From Pseudomonadota bacterium (GTDB lineage Bacteria > Pseudomonadota > Alphaproteobacteria > Reyranellales > Reyranellaceae), in NCBI GenBank assembly GCA_020160955.1, contig JAIUOX010000023.1, forward strand, positions 1 through 50,821: a DNA stretch of 50,821 nucleotides, written 5' to 3'. The notes beneath the pieces are model-generated. The model was not told the DNA's origin, made no database searches, and saw nothing but the letters and a program-made list of their open reading frames with translations. This document shows, in pieces, positions 15,439-24,035 of the stretch; within the stretch, counting starts at the first letter, position 1, and each line of letters begins with the position of its first letter. The translations under genes and the position numbers were made by a program.

Positions 15439-18400
15439 CTATTCCGCCGCGACCGACTGCGTCGCCGGGCTGCGGTAGGCGGCGAGCAGGCTGGCCTCGC
15501 GGGCCTTCGCCGCCGCGACGTTCTTCTCCTTCACGTGGCCGAAGCCGCGCATGCTCTCGGGCACCGACGCGATCTGGACGGCCAGCGCGTGGTTGTTGCC
15601 GTCCAGCGTCGACAGCACGTCCTCGATCGTCTTCCGGTACTCGTCGATCAGGCGGCGCTCCATCTTGCGCTCCTCGCTGCGGCCGAAGATGTCGAGGGCC
15701 GTGCCGCGCAGGCGCTTGAGGCCGGCCAGGAAGCGGAAGCCGTGCAGCATCCAGCCGCCGTACTCCTTCTTCACGAGGTGGCCGGTCTGCGGATCGCGCT
15801 CGGCGAACAGCGGCGGGGCGAGGTGGAAGGTCAGCGTGTAGTCGCCCTCGAACTGGCTCGCGATCTTCTTCTGGAAGGTGCCGTCGCTGTACAGGCGCGC
15901 GACCTCGTACTCGTCCTTGTAGGCCATCAGCTTGTAGAGCGACTTGGCGACCGCCTCGGCGAGGCCCTTGCGGCCGGGCGCCCTGGCCTTCTCGGCCGCG
16001 GCGACCTGGTCGACGAAGGCGCGGTAGCGCTGGGCATAGGCCGCGTCCTGGTAGTCGGTCAGCAACGCCACGCGCTTGTCGACGATCTCGGCCAGCGTGC
16101 GCGCCGCCGGCCGCTCGACGCGCAGCGTCGGCTTGGCGGCGGCCTGCACCGCAGCCAGGTCGTGGGCGGCGAGGCGGCCCCACGCGAAGGTCCGCTTGCT
16201 GGTCTCGACGGCGACGCCGTTCAGCTCGATCGCCCGCTCGATCGCCTCGAACGACAGCGGCACGAGGCCCTTCTGCCAGGCGTAGCCCAGCATGAAGAGG
16301 TTGGTGGCGATCGAGTCGCCGAGGATCGCGGTGGCAAGCCCGGTGCCGTCGATGAACGACACGGCGTCGTCGCCGGTGGCGTCGCGGATCGACTTCATCA
16401 TCGACTCTTCGCCGAGGTCCATGTCGCCGTTGAGCACGAAGGCCGCGACCGGCGTCATGTGGCCGTTGATCACCGCGCGGGTGACGCCCGGCTCGACGCG
16501 CGACAGCGCGGCCGGCGAGGCCGCCACCACCATGTCGCAGCCGAGCACGAGGTTGGCGCCGCCGGCGGCGATGCGCACGGCGTGCAGGTCCTCCGGCGCT
16601 GGCGCAAGGCGGACGTGGCTCATCACCGCGCCGTTCTTCTGGGCCAGCCCGGTGAAGTCGAGCACGGTGCAGCCCTTGCCCTCGAGGTGGGCGGCCATGC
16701 CGATCAGCGCGCCGACGGTGATCACGCCGGTGCCGCCGATGCCGGTCACCAGGATGCCGTAGGCCTCCGACAGCGGCCGGACGGTCGGCATCGGCAGCTT
16801 GGCGAAGGGATCGTCCTGCACGACCTTGAGCTGCGGCCGCTTCGCCTTGGCCGGCGTGCCGCCATGGACCGAGACGAAGGACGGGCAGAAGCCCTTCACG
16901 CAGGAGAAGTCCTTGTTGCAGTTGCTCTGGTCGATCTGGCGCTTGCGGCCCAGTTCGGTCTCGAGCGGCTTCACCGACACGCAGTTGCTCTGCTCGGAGC
17001 AGTCGCCGCAGCCCTCGCACACTGCGTCGTTGATGAACACGCGGCGATTGGGATCGGGGAAGGTGCCGCGCTTGCGGCGGCGGCGCTTCTCGGCGGCGCA
17101 GGTCTGGTCGTAGACCAGCACGGTGAGGCCCGGGATGTCGCGCAGCTCGCGCTGCACGGCGTCGAGCTCGTCGCGGTGGCGGATCGTGACGCCGTGGGCG
17201 AAGTCGGTGCCGACCGGGTACTTGTCCGGCTCGTCGGTGACGACGACGACGCGCTTCGCGCCCTCGGCCGCGACCTGCTTGGTGATCTCCGGCACGGTCA
17301 GCGGGCCGTCGTGCGGCTGGCCGCCGGTCATCGCGACCGCGTCGTTGAACAGGATCTTGTAGGTGATGTTGACGCCCGACGCGGCGGCAGCGCGGATCGC
17401 CATCAGGCCGGAGTGGTAGTAGGTGCCGTCGCCGAGATTCTGGAAGATGTGGTTGTCCGAGCTGAACGGCGCCTGGCCGACCCAGCCCACGCCCTCGCCG
17501 CCCATGTGGCTGATCATCGAGGTGCGGCGGTCGGGCATCCAGATCGCCATGCCGTGGCAGCCGATGCCGGCCATCGCGCGGCTGCCCTCGGGCACGCGGG
17601 TCGAGGTGTTGTGCGGGCAGCCCGAGCAGAAGAACGGCGTGCGCGCCACCTTGGGCGGCGGCGCCGACAGGAGCTTCTCCTTGGCCTCAAGCCGGGCCAG
17701 GCGCTGCTTGAGCTCGGGCGACTCGCCCAGGTGCTTCATCAGCCGGCCGGCGATCACCACCGCGACGCCGGTCGGCGTCAGCTCGCCCTCGCTCGGCAGG
17801 ATGATGCGGCCGGTCTCGTCTTCCTTGCCGATCACCAGCGGCCGCTCGCTGTTGGGCATGTTGTACAAGAGGTGGACCAGCTGCTCCTCGAGGTTGGAGC
17901 GCTTCTCCTCGATGACGATCACTTCCTTGAGGCCGCGGGCGAACCTGCGCGCGCCCTCCGGCTCCAGCGGCCAGGTCATGCCGACCTTGTAGAGGCGGAT
18001 GCCAATCTCGCGGGCGCGGGCCTCGCTGATGCCGAGGTCCTCCAGCGCCTGGCGGGTGTCCATGTACGCCTTGCCGGTGGTCATGATGCCGATGCGCGGG
18101 TTCGGCGGATCGATCACCGTCTTGTCGAAGCCGTTGGCGCGCACGAACGCCTTCACCGCCGCCATCTTCGGCCCGTGCAGGCGCTTCTCGGCCTCGAGCG
18201 GCGGGTCGGGGTTGCGGATGCCGAGGCCGCCCGGCGGCAGCTCGAAGTCGGTCGGCATGTTGATGCGGATGCGCTCGGGATCGACCCACACCGAGGCGCC
18301 CGATTCGACGGTCTCCGAGATCGCCTTGAAGCCGATCCAGCAGCCCGAGTAGCGCGACAGCGCGAAGCCCAGCAGGCCGAAGTCGAGGTATTCCTGGACA

Positions 18401-18948
18401 TTGCAGGGATTGACCACCGGGATCATGGCGGCGCTGAACACCTGCTCGCTCTGGTGCGGCAGCGTCGAGGACTGGCAGCCGTGATCGTCGCCGGCCAGCA
18501 CGATGACGCCGCCGTGCGGCGACGAGCCCGCCGCGTTGCCGTGCTTCAGCACGTCCATCGAGCGGTCGACGCCCGGGCCCTTGCCGTACCAGATCGAGAA
18601 CACGCCATCGACCTTGGCGCCGGGGAACAGGTTGACCTGCTGCGTGCCCCACACCGCGGTGGCCGCGAGGTCCTCGTTGATGCCCGGCTGGAAGTGGATG
18701 TTGTGGTCCTTGAGGTAGCGCTTCGCGGTCCACAGCGCGTGGTCGTACATGCCGAGCGGCGAGCCGCGGTAGCCGGAGATGAAGCCGCCGGTGTTGAGGC
18801 CGGCGGCGAGGTCGCGCTGGCGCTGCATCATCGGCAGGCGCACCAGCGCCTGGATGCCGGTCATGTAGACCCGGCCCCGGTCGAGCCGGTAGCGGTCCTC
18901 CAGCGCGTAGTCTCCGAAGACGAGGGGAACGGGAGTGGCGACGTTCAT
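15439..18948 (-). CDS. Indolepyruvate-type 2-oxoacid:ferredoxin oxidoreductase, fused
   Basis: An 1169-residue fusion of all catalytic parts. The N-terminal pyrimidine-binding half contains 'GGFISGYRGSPLGMYDHAL' and 'GINEDLAATAVWGTQQ'. The TPP-binding half has 'FCSGCPHNTSTRVPEG' and 'GIGCHGMAIW' then 'LGDGTYYHSGLMAIRAA'. An inserted iron-sulphur region follows, with 'CEGCGDCSEQSNC' and 'CNKDFSCVKGFC'. The gamma-like domain contains 'GIGGTGVITVGALIGMAAHL' and 'GLAQKNGAVMSHVRLA'. It oxidatively decarboxylates aryl- or branched-chain 2-oxo acids to acyl-CoA and reduces ferredoxin, in amino-acid breakdown. The ATG at 18948 has GGAGGG upstream. Such single-chain forms are typical of aerobic proteobacteria; the exact 2-oxo acid is inferred. 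Confidence 0.93.
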   Translation of the reverse strand: MNVATPVPLVFGDYALEDRYRLDRGRVYMTGIQALVRLPMMQRQRDLAAGLNTGGFISGYRGSPLGMYDHALWTAKRYLKDHNIHFQPGINEDLAATAVWGTQQVNLFPGAKVDGVFSIWYGKGPGVDRSMDVLKHGNAAGSSPHGGVIVLAGDDHGCQSSTLPHQSEQVFSAAMIPVVNPCNVQEYLDFGLLGFALSRYSGCWIGFKAISETVESGASVWVDPERIRINMPTDFELPPGGLGIRNPDPPLEAEKRLHGPKMAAVKAFVRANGFDKTVIDPPNPRIGIMTTGKAYMDTRQALEDLGISEARAREIGIRLYKVGMTWPLEPEGARRFARGLKEVIVIEEKRSNLEEQLVHLLYNMPNSERPLVIGKEDETGRIILPSEGELTPTGVAVVIAGRLMKHLGESPELKQRLARLEAKEKLLSAPPPKVARTPFFCSGCPHNTSTRVPEGSRAMAGIGCHGMAIWMPDRRTSMISHMGGEGVGWVGQAPFSSDNHIFQNLGDGTYYHSGLMAIRAAAASGVNITYKILFNDAVAMTGGQPHDGPLTVPEITKQVAAEGAKRVVVVTDEPDKYPVGTDFAHGVTIRHRDELDAVQRELRDIPGLTVLVYDQTCAAEKRRRRKRGTFPDPNRRVFINDAVCEGCGDCSEQSNCVSVKPLETELGRKRQIDQSNCNKDFSCVKGFCPSFVSVHGGTPAKAKRPQLKVVQDDPFAKLPMPTVRPLSEAYGILVTGIGGTGVITVGALIGMAAHLEGKGCTVLDFTGLAQKNGAVMSHVRLAPAPEDLHAVRIAAGGANLVLGCDMVVAASPAALSRVEPGVTRAVINGHMTPVAAFVLNGDMDLGEESMMKSIRDATGDDAVSFIDGTGLATAILGDSIATNLFMLGYAWQKGLVPLSFEAIERAIELNGVAVETSKRTFAWGRLAAHDLAAVQAAAKPTLRVERPAARTLAEIVDKRVALLTDYQDAAYAQRYRAFVDQVAAAEKARAPGRKGLAEAVAKSLYKLMAYKDEYEVARLYSDGTFQKKIASQFEGDYTLTFHLAPPLFAERDPQTGHLVKKEYGGWMLHGFRFLAGLKRLRGTALDIFGRSEERKMERRLIDEYRKTIEDVLSTLDGNNHALAVQIASVPESMRGFGHVKEKNVAAAKAREASLLAAYRSPATQSVAAE

Positions 18949-19067
18949 CGCGGGAGCCCTCCGAAGCGGCGGCGTGAATGGGCGTTCATGTGGCCCGCAG
19001 CATAGCGGTCGCCGGGCCGCCGGGGAAAGGCCCGCGCCAAATGCCCCTCGGCGAGAAGGGGCTTGAG

Positions 19068-19135
19068 AAAGGTCCCTCGCTGCGCTCGGGATGACAGCCT
19101 TTCCTTGTCATCCCGAGCGCAGCGAGGGACCTTTT
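19068..19135. repeat. Dispersed inverted repeat, copy A (CATCCCGAGCGCAGCGAGGG family)
   Basis: The arms AAAGGTCCCTCGCTGCGCTC and GAGCGCAGCGAGGGACCTTT (plus GGGATGACA / TGTCATCCC) flank a 9-bp loop. The right arm runs into the stop codon of the minus-strand receptor gene (19135-19137). Copies B and C are at 23868-23932 and 32235-32300. Confidence 0.9.
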
Positions 19136-20118
19136 CATTTCGTCAGCCGGTCGCCCAGTTCGCCCTGGAAGGCGCGGTAGCGTTCGACGTCCTGCTTGAG
19201 GTAGGCGCCGGTCTGGGCCGGCGTGGCCGGCGGGTAGGTCTCGATGCCGGCCTTGAGCAGGCGCTCCTTCACGTCGGCCTCGCCGATCGCCTCGACGATC
19301 GCCTTGTTCAGCTTCGCCACGATGTCGGCCGGAATGCCCTTCGGGCCGATCATGATGACCCACGAGGTCATCGTCGTGTCCTTCATGCCGAGCTGGTCGA
19401 GCAGCGGCACCTTGGCGACCAGCGGCGTCTGGCTGGGCGCCGCGAGCGCCAGCGGGCGCACCGCGCCGGAGGCGATCAGCGGCACTGCCGAGGCCAGCAC
19501 CGCGACGCCGAAGTCGGCCTCGCCCTTGGCCAGCGCCTCCATCATCGGCGCGCCGCCGCGGTACGGCACGTGGACGGCGGTGAGGTTGCCGGCGCGCTTC
19601 AGGAACACCTCGGCGCCGAACTGGGTGATGCCGGCGGGGCCCGACGAGGCATAGGACGCCTTGTCGGGATTGGCCTTGAGGAAGGCGATCAGCTCGGCGG
19701 TGGTGGTGAAGGGCTTGCTGGCCGGCACGACGACGATCAGCGGCGACTGCCCGACCAGCGCGATCGGCGTGAAGTCGGCCAGCGGGTCGTACTTGGCGTT
19801 CTGCGGCTGCACGATCGGGTTGATCGCGAAGGCGCCGGGATCGGACAGCATGATGCGGTAGCCGTCGGGCGTCGCCGCCGCGGTCGCGGCCGCGGCGATC
19901 GAGCCGCCGGCGCCCGGCTTGTTGTCGACCACGACCGGTTGGCCGAGCGTCCTGGTCAGGCGCTCGCCCAGGATCCGGGCGGCGACGTCGCTGGTGCCGC
20001 CCGGCGCGAAGCCGACGGTCACGTTGATCGCCCGGTCGGGATACTCGGCGCGGACCGGCGCGGCCGCCAGCCCGGCGACGGCCAGCGCGAGCGCGAGGGC
20101 AGGGAACAGTCGGGTCAT
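19135..20118 (-). CDS. Bug/TctC-family solute-binding protein (TTT system)
   Basis: A 327-residue periplasmic receptor of the tripartite tricarboxylate transporter family. The signal peptide is 'MTRLFPALALALAVAGLAAAPVRA', followed by the family start 'YPDRAINVTVGFAPGGTSDV', then 'VVVDNKPGAGG' and 'HVPYRGGAPMMEAL'. ATG 20118 has GGAGG upstream; GTG 20124 is an alternative. These receptors bind carboxylates or related small organics; the TctA/TctB membrane subunits are absent nearby. The gene starts 13 bp after pxpA, in the same direction, suggesting that 5-oxoproline or another lactam/carboxylate is its ligand. Confidence 0.93.
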   Translation of the reverse strand: MTRLFPALALALAVAGLAAAPVRAEYPDRAINVTVGFAPGGTSDVAARILGERLTRTLGQPVVVDNKPGAGGSIAAAATAAATPDGYRIMLSDPGAFAINPIVQPQNAKYDPLADFTPIALVGQSPLIVVVPASKPFTTTAELIAFLKANPDKASYASSGPAGITQFGAEVFLKRAGNLTAVHVPYRGGAPMMEALAKGEADFGVAVLASAVPLIASGAVRPLALAAPSQTPLVAKVPLLDQLGMKDTTMTSWVIMIGPKGIPADIVAKLNKAIVEAIGEADVKERLLKAGIETYPPATPAQTGAYLKQDVERYRAFQGELGDRLTK

Positions 20119-20131
20119 CTTCACCTCCGCG

Positions 20132-20899
20132 TCAGGCCATCATCTCGGGGATCGTCACGATGCTGCAGCCCGCCGCCTCGAGGCCGCGACGCACGTGGCG
20201 TGCCACGTTGACGGCGGTCGGTTCGTCGCCGTGCACGCAGATCGTCTCGACCTCGACCTTGACCGTCTTGCCCAGCCGCGAGGTCAGGCAGCGGTCGCGC
20301 ACCATGGACAGGCATTGCGCCAGCGCCTTGTCGGGATCCTTGAAGACGGTGCCCGGGATCGAGCGCGGGCTGAGGTTGCCGTCGTCCTCGTAGTGGCGGT
20401 CGGCGAAGCCCTCGCGTGCCAGCGGCAGGCCGAGCTTGCGCGCCGCCTTCTCCATTTCCGAGCCGTACAGCGCGACGTAGACGATCGTCGGGTCGACGGT
20501 CTGGATCGCCCGGCCGATCGCCATCGCGTAGTCCTCGCGCACCGCCGCCATGTTGTTCAGCGCGCCGTGCGGCTTGAGGTGCGTCACCGGCAGGCCGGCG
20601 TAGCGCGCCATGCCCTGCAGCGCGCCGATCTGGTAGGCGACCATCAGCTCGAGGTCGCGCGGGTCCATGTCGATCTTGCGCCGGCCGAAGCCCCACAGAT
20701 CGTTGAAGCCCGGATGGACGCCCAGGCTGACCTTGTGCTGCTTCGCCAGCATGGTCAGCCGGTGCATGGTGTTGGCGTCGCCGGCATGCAGGCCGCAGGC
20801 CACGCTGGCCGAGCGGATGACGGTCATGAGCTCGGCATCGTTGCCGATGTCGTACGCGCCGAAGCCCTCGCCGATGTCGGCGTTGAGGTTGATCTTCAT
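20132..20899 (-). CDS. pxpA: 5-oxoprolinase subunit A (LamB/YcsF family)
   Basis: A 255-residue LamB/YcsF protein, the usual length. It opens 'MKINLNADIGEGFGAYDIGN', followed by 'SASVACGLHAGDANTM', 'GVHPGFNDLWGFGRR', 'THLKPHGALNNMA', 'AREGFADRHY' and 'ETICVHGDEP'. With PxpB and PxpC, PxpA makes the ATP-dependent 5-oxoprolinase. pxpB and pxpC are not within the window's visible neighbourhood, so this copy may act on another lactam or pair with genes elsewhere. ATG 20899 is preceded by AAGGGAG. It forms a two-gene unit with the downstream TctC-type receptor. Confidence 0.88.
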   Translation of the reverse strand: MKINLNADIGEGFGAYDIGNDAELMTVIRSASVACGLHAGDANTMHRLTMLAKQHKVSLGVHPGFNDLWGFGRRKIDMDPRDLELMVAYQIGALQGMARYAGLPVTHLKPHGALNNMAAVREDYAMAIGRAIQTVDPTIVYVALYGSEMEKAARKLGLPLAREGFADRHYEDDGNLSPRSIPGTVFKDPDKALAQCLSMVRDRCLTSRLGKTVKVEVETICVHGDEPTAVNVARHVRRGLEAAGCSIVTIPEMMA

Positions 20900-21029
20900 G
20901 GACTCCCTTGCCTTCACTCGAGGTGCAGGGCGGCAGCTTAGACAAGAAAAGTCATGCAGTGCCGAGAAATCTCGTCTCGACGGGCGAACCGGGTCCGTGT
21001 TGAAAATGAACGGACCCTAGGGAGGAACG

Positions 21030-21779
21030 ATGGCACAAGCCAAACGCAATGCCTCGGCCGCGATCATCGGCGCCGGCGACTTCATCGGCGCGGCGATCGC
21101 CCGGAAGTTCGCCGCCGAGGGCTTCGACACGATGCTCGGCCGGCGCAACGGCGACAAGCTGGCGCCGCTCCTGGCCGACATCCAGGCGGCCGGCGGCCAC
21201 GCCCACGGCCGCTCGCTCGACGCCCGGCGCGAGGACGACATCACCGCGTTCCTGGCCGAGGCCGACGCCATCGCGCCGCTCGAGGTCTGCATCTTCAACA
21301 TCGGCGCCAACGTGAACTTCCCGCTGGTCGACACGACCGAGCGGGTGTTCCGCAAGGTCTGGGAGATGGCCTGCTACTCGGGCTTCCTCGCCGGCCGCGA
21401 GGCCGCCAGGCGCATGCTGGCGCACGGCCGCGGCGCGCTGTTCTTCACCGGCGCGACCGCGTCCCTGCGCGGCGGGGCCGGCTACGCCGCCTTTGCCGCG
21501 GCCAAGGCCGGCCTGCGCATGATGGCCCAGTCGGCGGCGCGCGAACTCGGCCCGCAGAACATCCACGTCGCCCACCTCGTGATCGACGCCGGCGTCGACA
21601 CCGCCTTCGTGCGCGAGCGCATCAAGGCGCGCGAGGGCGAGGCGGCGCTCGACAACCTGCCCCCCGACCGGCTGATGCGGCCCGAGGCCGTCGCCGACGC
21701 CTACTGGTCGCTCTACACCCAGCCGCGCGACGCCTGGACGTTCGAGCTGGAAATCCGTCCCTTTGCCGAGAAGTGGTGA
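21030..21779 (+). CDS. SDR-family protein with Phe at the catalytic Tyr position
   Basis: A 249-residue Rossmann protein with the cofactor loop 'IIGAGDFIGAAIA' and the 'FNIGANVNFP' variant of the NAG motif. The active-site region is 'GALFFTGATASLRGGAGYAA' followed by 'FAAAKAGLRMM'. The Lys of YxxxK is present, but the residue four before it is Phe, so the general-acid Tyr is missing unless the upstream Tyr (GYAAF) substitutes. ATG 21030 follows GGGAGGAA. It is the first gene of a tight operon: isomerase after 3 bp, HxlR after 2 bp, then nitronate monooxygenase. Confidence 0.82.
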   Translation: MAQAKRNASAAIIGAGDFIGAAIARKFAAEGFDTMLGRRNGDKLAPLLADIQAAGGHAHGRSLDARREDDITAFLAEADAIAPLEVCIFNIGANVNFPLVDTTERVFRKVWEMACYSGFLAGREAARRMLAHGRGALFFTGATASLRGGAGYAAFAAAKAGLRMMAQSAARELGPQNIHVAHLVIDAGVDTAFVRERIKAREGEAALDNLPPDRLMRPEAVADAYWSLYTQPRDAWTFELEIRPFAEKW

Positions 21780-21782
21780 ACC

Positions 21783-22388
21783 ATGCCCAAGGTCGATTTC
21801 CTGTTCGATTTCGGAAGCCCCAACGCCTACCTCTGTCACCGGGTGATCCCGGCGATCGAGCAGCGGCAGGGCGTGCGCTTCGACTACGTGCCGGTCCTGC
21901 TGGGCGGCATCTTCAAGGCGACCAACAACCGTTCGCCGGCCGAGGCCTTCGCCGGCATCCGCAACAAGCCCGAGTACCACCAGCTCGAGATGAAGCGGTT
22001 CCTCGCGAAGCACGGCATCACCGACTACGTGCGCAACCCGCACTTCCCGGTGAACACCCTGGCCCTGATGCGCGGCGCCTACGCGGCGCGCGAGCTGGGC
22101 ATCTTCGAGAAGTACGTCGACGAGGTGTACCGCCACATGTGGTCGGCGCCGAAGAAGATGGACGACCCGGCGGTGCTGCACGCCGCGCTGGTCGAGTCCG
22201 GCCTGCCGGCCGACAGGCTGCTGGCGCTGTCGCAGACCCAGCCGGTCAAGGACGCGCTGATCGCCGAGACGACCCGCGCGGTCGAGCGCGGCGCCTTCGG
22301 CTCGCCGACCTTCTTCGTCGACGGCGAGATCTGGTTCGGCAAGGACACGCTGCGCGACGTCGAAGAGGCGATCGCGGCAGCGAAGTAA
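21783..22388 (+). CDS. 2-hydroxychromene-2-carboxylate isomerase-like (DsbA-fold, kappa GST)
   Basis: 201 residues. The start 'VDFLFDFGSPNAYLCHRVIP' carries Ser12 in place of the thioredoxin-fold Cys, as in HCCA isomerase and kappa-class GSTs. Further landmarks are 'VPVLLGGIFKATNNRSP', 'NPHFPVNTLALMRGA' and 'GAFGSPTFFVDGEIWFGKD'. The family uses glutathione to isomerise aromatic-pathway intermediates (naphthalene catabolism), or conjugates electrophiles. No naphthalene genes lie here, so a generic glutathione-dependent role is safer. It sits in an operon with SDR, HxlR and nitronate monooxygenase. Confidence 0.9.
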   Translation: MPKVDFLFDFGSPNAYLCHRVIPAIEQRQGVRFDYVPVLLGGIFKATNNRSPAEAFAGIRNKPEYHQLEMKRFLAKHGITDYVRNPHFPVNTLALMRGAYAARELGIFEKYVDEVYRHMWSAPKKMDDPAVLHAALVESGLPADRLLALSQTQPVKDALIAETTRAVERGAFGSPTFFVDGEIWFGKDTLRDVEEAIAAAK

Positions 22389-22390
22389 CG

Positions 22391-22894
22391 ATGCGCTGGG
22401 ACGGCCTCGCCGACGAGGCCTGCTCGCTGGCCCGCACCGTGTCGGTGATCGGCGACCGCTGGACGCTGCTGATCCTGCGCGACTGCTTCCTGCGGGTCCG
22501 TCGCTTCGAGGACTTCCAGGCGCGGCTGGGCATCACCCGGCCGCTGCTGGCGCGTCGCCTGCGCGACCTGGTCGAGGACGGCGTGCTGGCGCGCGTCGCC
22601 TACCAGGAGCGGCCGCTGCGCCACGAGTACCGGCTGACGCCGGCCGGCCGCGACCTCTACCCGGTGGTCATGGCGATGGTGCACTGGGGCGACGTCCACC
22701 GGGCCGGCCGCAAGGGCAGGCCGCTGCTGCATCGGCACCTCGAATGCGGTAGGGATTTCGACCCGGTGATGACCTGTTCGGCCTGCGGCGAGGCGCTCGA
22801 TCCGCGGCACGTCCATGTCCATCCCGGTCCCGGCGCGCGCAACCCGCGCCACCTGCCGGCACGTCAGCGATCGTTGGAGAGGAACGCCAAATGA
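22391..22894 (+). CDS. HxlR-family transcriptional regulator
   Basis: A 167-residue winged-helix regulator: 'CSLARTVSVIGDRWTLLIL', 'RRFEDFQARLGITRPLLARR', 'LVEDGVLARVAYQERPLRHE' and 'YRLTPAGRDLYPV', the complete HxlR core. Cys11 lies at the position used for aldehyde or redox sensing in HypR/HxlR relatives. A C-terminal extension holds 'CSACGEALDPRHVHVHPG', a possible metal-binding or redox CxxC site. It begins 2 bp after the isomerase stop and overlaps the next start by 4 bp (ATGA), so it probably controls its own operon. Confidence 0.92.
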   Translation: MRWDGLADEACSLARTVSVIGDRWTLLILRDCFLRVRRFEDFQARLGITRPLLARRLRDLVEDGVLARVAYQERPLRHEYRLTPAGRDLYPVVMAMVHWGDVHRAGRKGRPLLHRHLECGRDFDPVMTCSACGEALDPRHVHVHPGPGARNPRHLPARQRSLERNAK

Positions 22895-23868
22895 AGACGC
22901 GCATCACCGAGCTGCTCGGCATCGAGCACCCGATCATCCAGGGCGGCATGCACTTCGTCGGCTTCGCCGAGATGGCGGCCGCGGTGTCGGAGGCGGGCGG
23001 GCTGGGCATCATCACGGCGCTGACCCAGCGCACGCCGGCCGACCTCGCCAACGAGATCGCGCGCTGCCGCAAGATGACCAGCAAGCCGTTCGGCGTGAAC
23101 CTGACCTTCCTGCCGTCGGTCACGCCGCCGGACTATCCCGGCTACATCAAGGCGATCATCGACGGCGGCGTGAAGGCGGTCGAGACCGCCGGCAACAACC
23201 CGCAGAAGTGGATGCCGATGCTCAAGGAAGCCGGCATCAAGGTGATCCACAAGTGCACCTCGGTGCGCCACTCGGTGAAGGCCCAGTCGATCGGCTGCGA
23301 CGCCGTCAGCGTCGACGGCTTCGAGTGCGGCGGCCATCCCGGCGAGGACGACGTGCCGAACTTCATCCTGCTGCCGCGCGCGGCCGAGGAACTGACCATC
23401 CCGTTCGTCGCCTCGGGCGGCATGGCCGACGGCCGCTCGCTGGTCGCCGCGCTGGCACTGGGCGCCGACGGCATGAACATGGGCACCCGCTTCATCGCGA
23501 CGAAGGAGGCGCCGGTGCACGACAACGTCAAGCAGGCGCTGCTGGCGGCCAGCGAGCTCGACACCCGGCTGGTGATGCGGCCGCTGCGCAACACCGAGCG
23601 CGTGCTGAACAACGCCGCGACCGAGCGGCTCCTGAAGAAGGAGAAGGAGCTCGGCGACAAGATCAAGTTCGAGGACATCCTGCCGGAGGTGGCGGGTGTC
23701 TACCCGAAGATCATGAAGGACGGCGCGATGGAAGCGGGCGTGTGGTCGTGCGGCATGGTCGCTGGCCTGATCCACGACATCCCGACCGTGAAGCAGCTGA
23801 TCGACCGCATCATGTCGGAGGCCGACGCCATCATCGCCAAGCGGCTCGAGGGCTTCAGGGCGGCATGA
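22891..23868 (+). CDS. Nitronate monooxygenase (2-nitropropane dioxygenase family)
   Basis: A 325-residue FMN TIM-barrel enzyme: 'IEHPIIQGGMHFVGFAEMAA', 'KPFGVNLTFLPS', 'VETAGNNPQKWMPMLKEAG', 'FECGGHPGEDDVPNF' (the catalytic-region His) and 'VASGGMADGRSLVAALALGA'. It oxidises nitronates such as propionate-3-nitronate to carbonyls. Class-II-like members may have other FMN-dependent functions. It is coupled by an ATGA overlap to the HxlR gene. Its stop codon abuts repeat copy B, which may end the operon. Confidence 0.9.
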   Translation: MKTRITELLGIEHPIIQGGMHFVGFAEMAAAVSEAGGLGIITALTQRTPADLANEIARCRKMTSKPFGVNLTFLPSVTPPDYPGYIKAIIDGGVKAVETAGNNPQKWMPMLKEAGIKVIHKCTSVRHSVKAQSIGCDAVSVDGFECGGHPGEDDVPNFILLPRAAEELTIPFVASGGMADGRSLVAALALGADGMNMGTRFIATKEAPVHDNVKQALLAASELDTRLVMRPLRNTERVLNNAATERLLKKEKELGDKIKFEDILPEVAGVYPKIMKDGAMEAGVWSCGMVAGLIHDIPTVKQLIDRIMSEADAIIAKRLEGFRAA

Positions 23869-23932
23869 AAAAGGTCCCTCGCTGCGCTCGGGCTGACGAC
23901 AAGGCTGTCATCCCGAGCGCAGCGAGGGACCT
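23868..23932. repeat. Dispersed inverted repeat, copy B
   Basis: Arms AAGGTCCCTCGCTGCGCTCG and CGAGCGCAGCGAGGGACCT with a short centre, starting at the last base of the nitronate monooxygenase stop codon. Same family as copies at 19068 and 32235. The left arm has one change (GGGCTGAC instead of GGGATGAC). Confidence 0.9.
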
Positions 23933-23953
23933 CTTGCTTCGCGGCGAACAAGA

Positions 23954-24016
23954 GAGCGGGCGGGACGCCCGCGCTCCGACGTGACGCCTTCCGGAGCGCG
24001 GGCCTCTGGCCCGCTC
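23954..24016. repeat. 25-bp inverted repeat
   Basis: The left arm 23954-23978 begins GAGCGGGC and ends GCCCGCGCTCCG. The right arm 23992-24016 is its reverse complement except for the central five bases; each arm is itself partly palindromic. It lies directly next to copy B of the other repeat family and 20 bp before the end of the convergent TPR gene. Confidence 0.8.
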
Positions 24017-24035
24017 GTGAGTGCGCGCTCCCCGA

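Noticed and set aside
15364..19005. A 1213-codon open frame on the plus strand, opposite the oxidoreductase gene
   Set aside because: It is fully antisense to a well-conserved enzyme and its product is a monotonous mix of Arg, Ala, Val, Gly and His, as expected for the complement of high-GC coding DNA.
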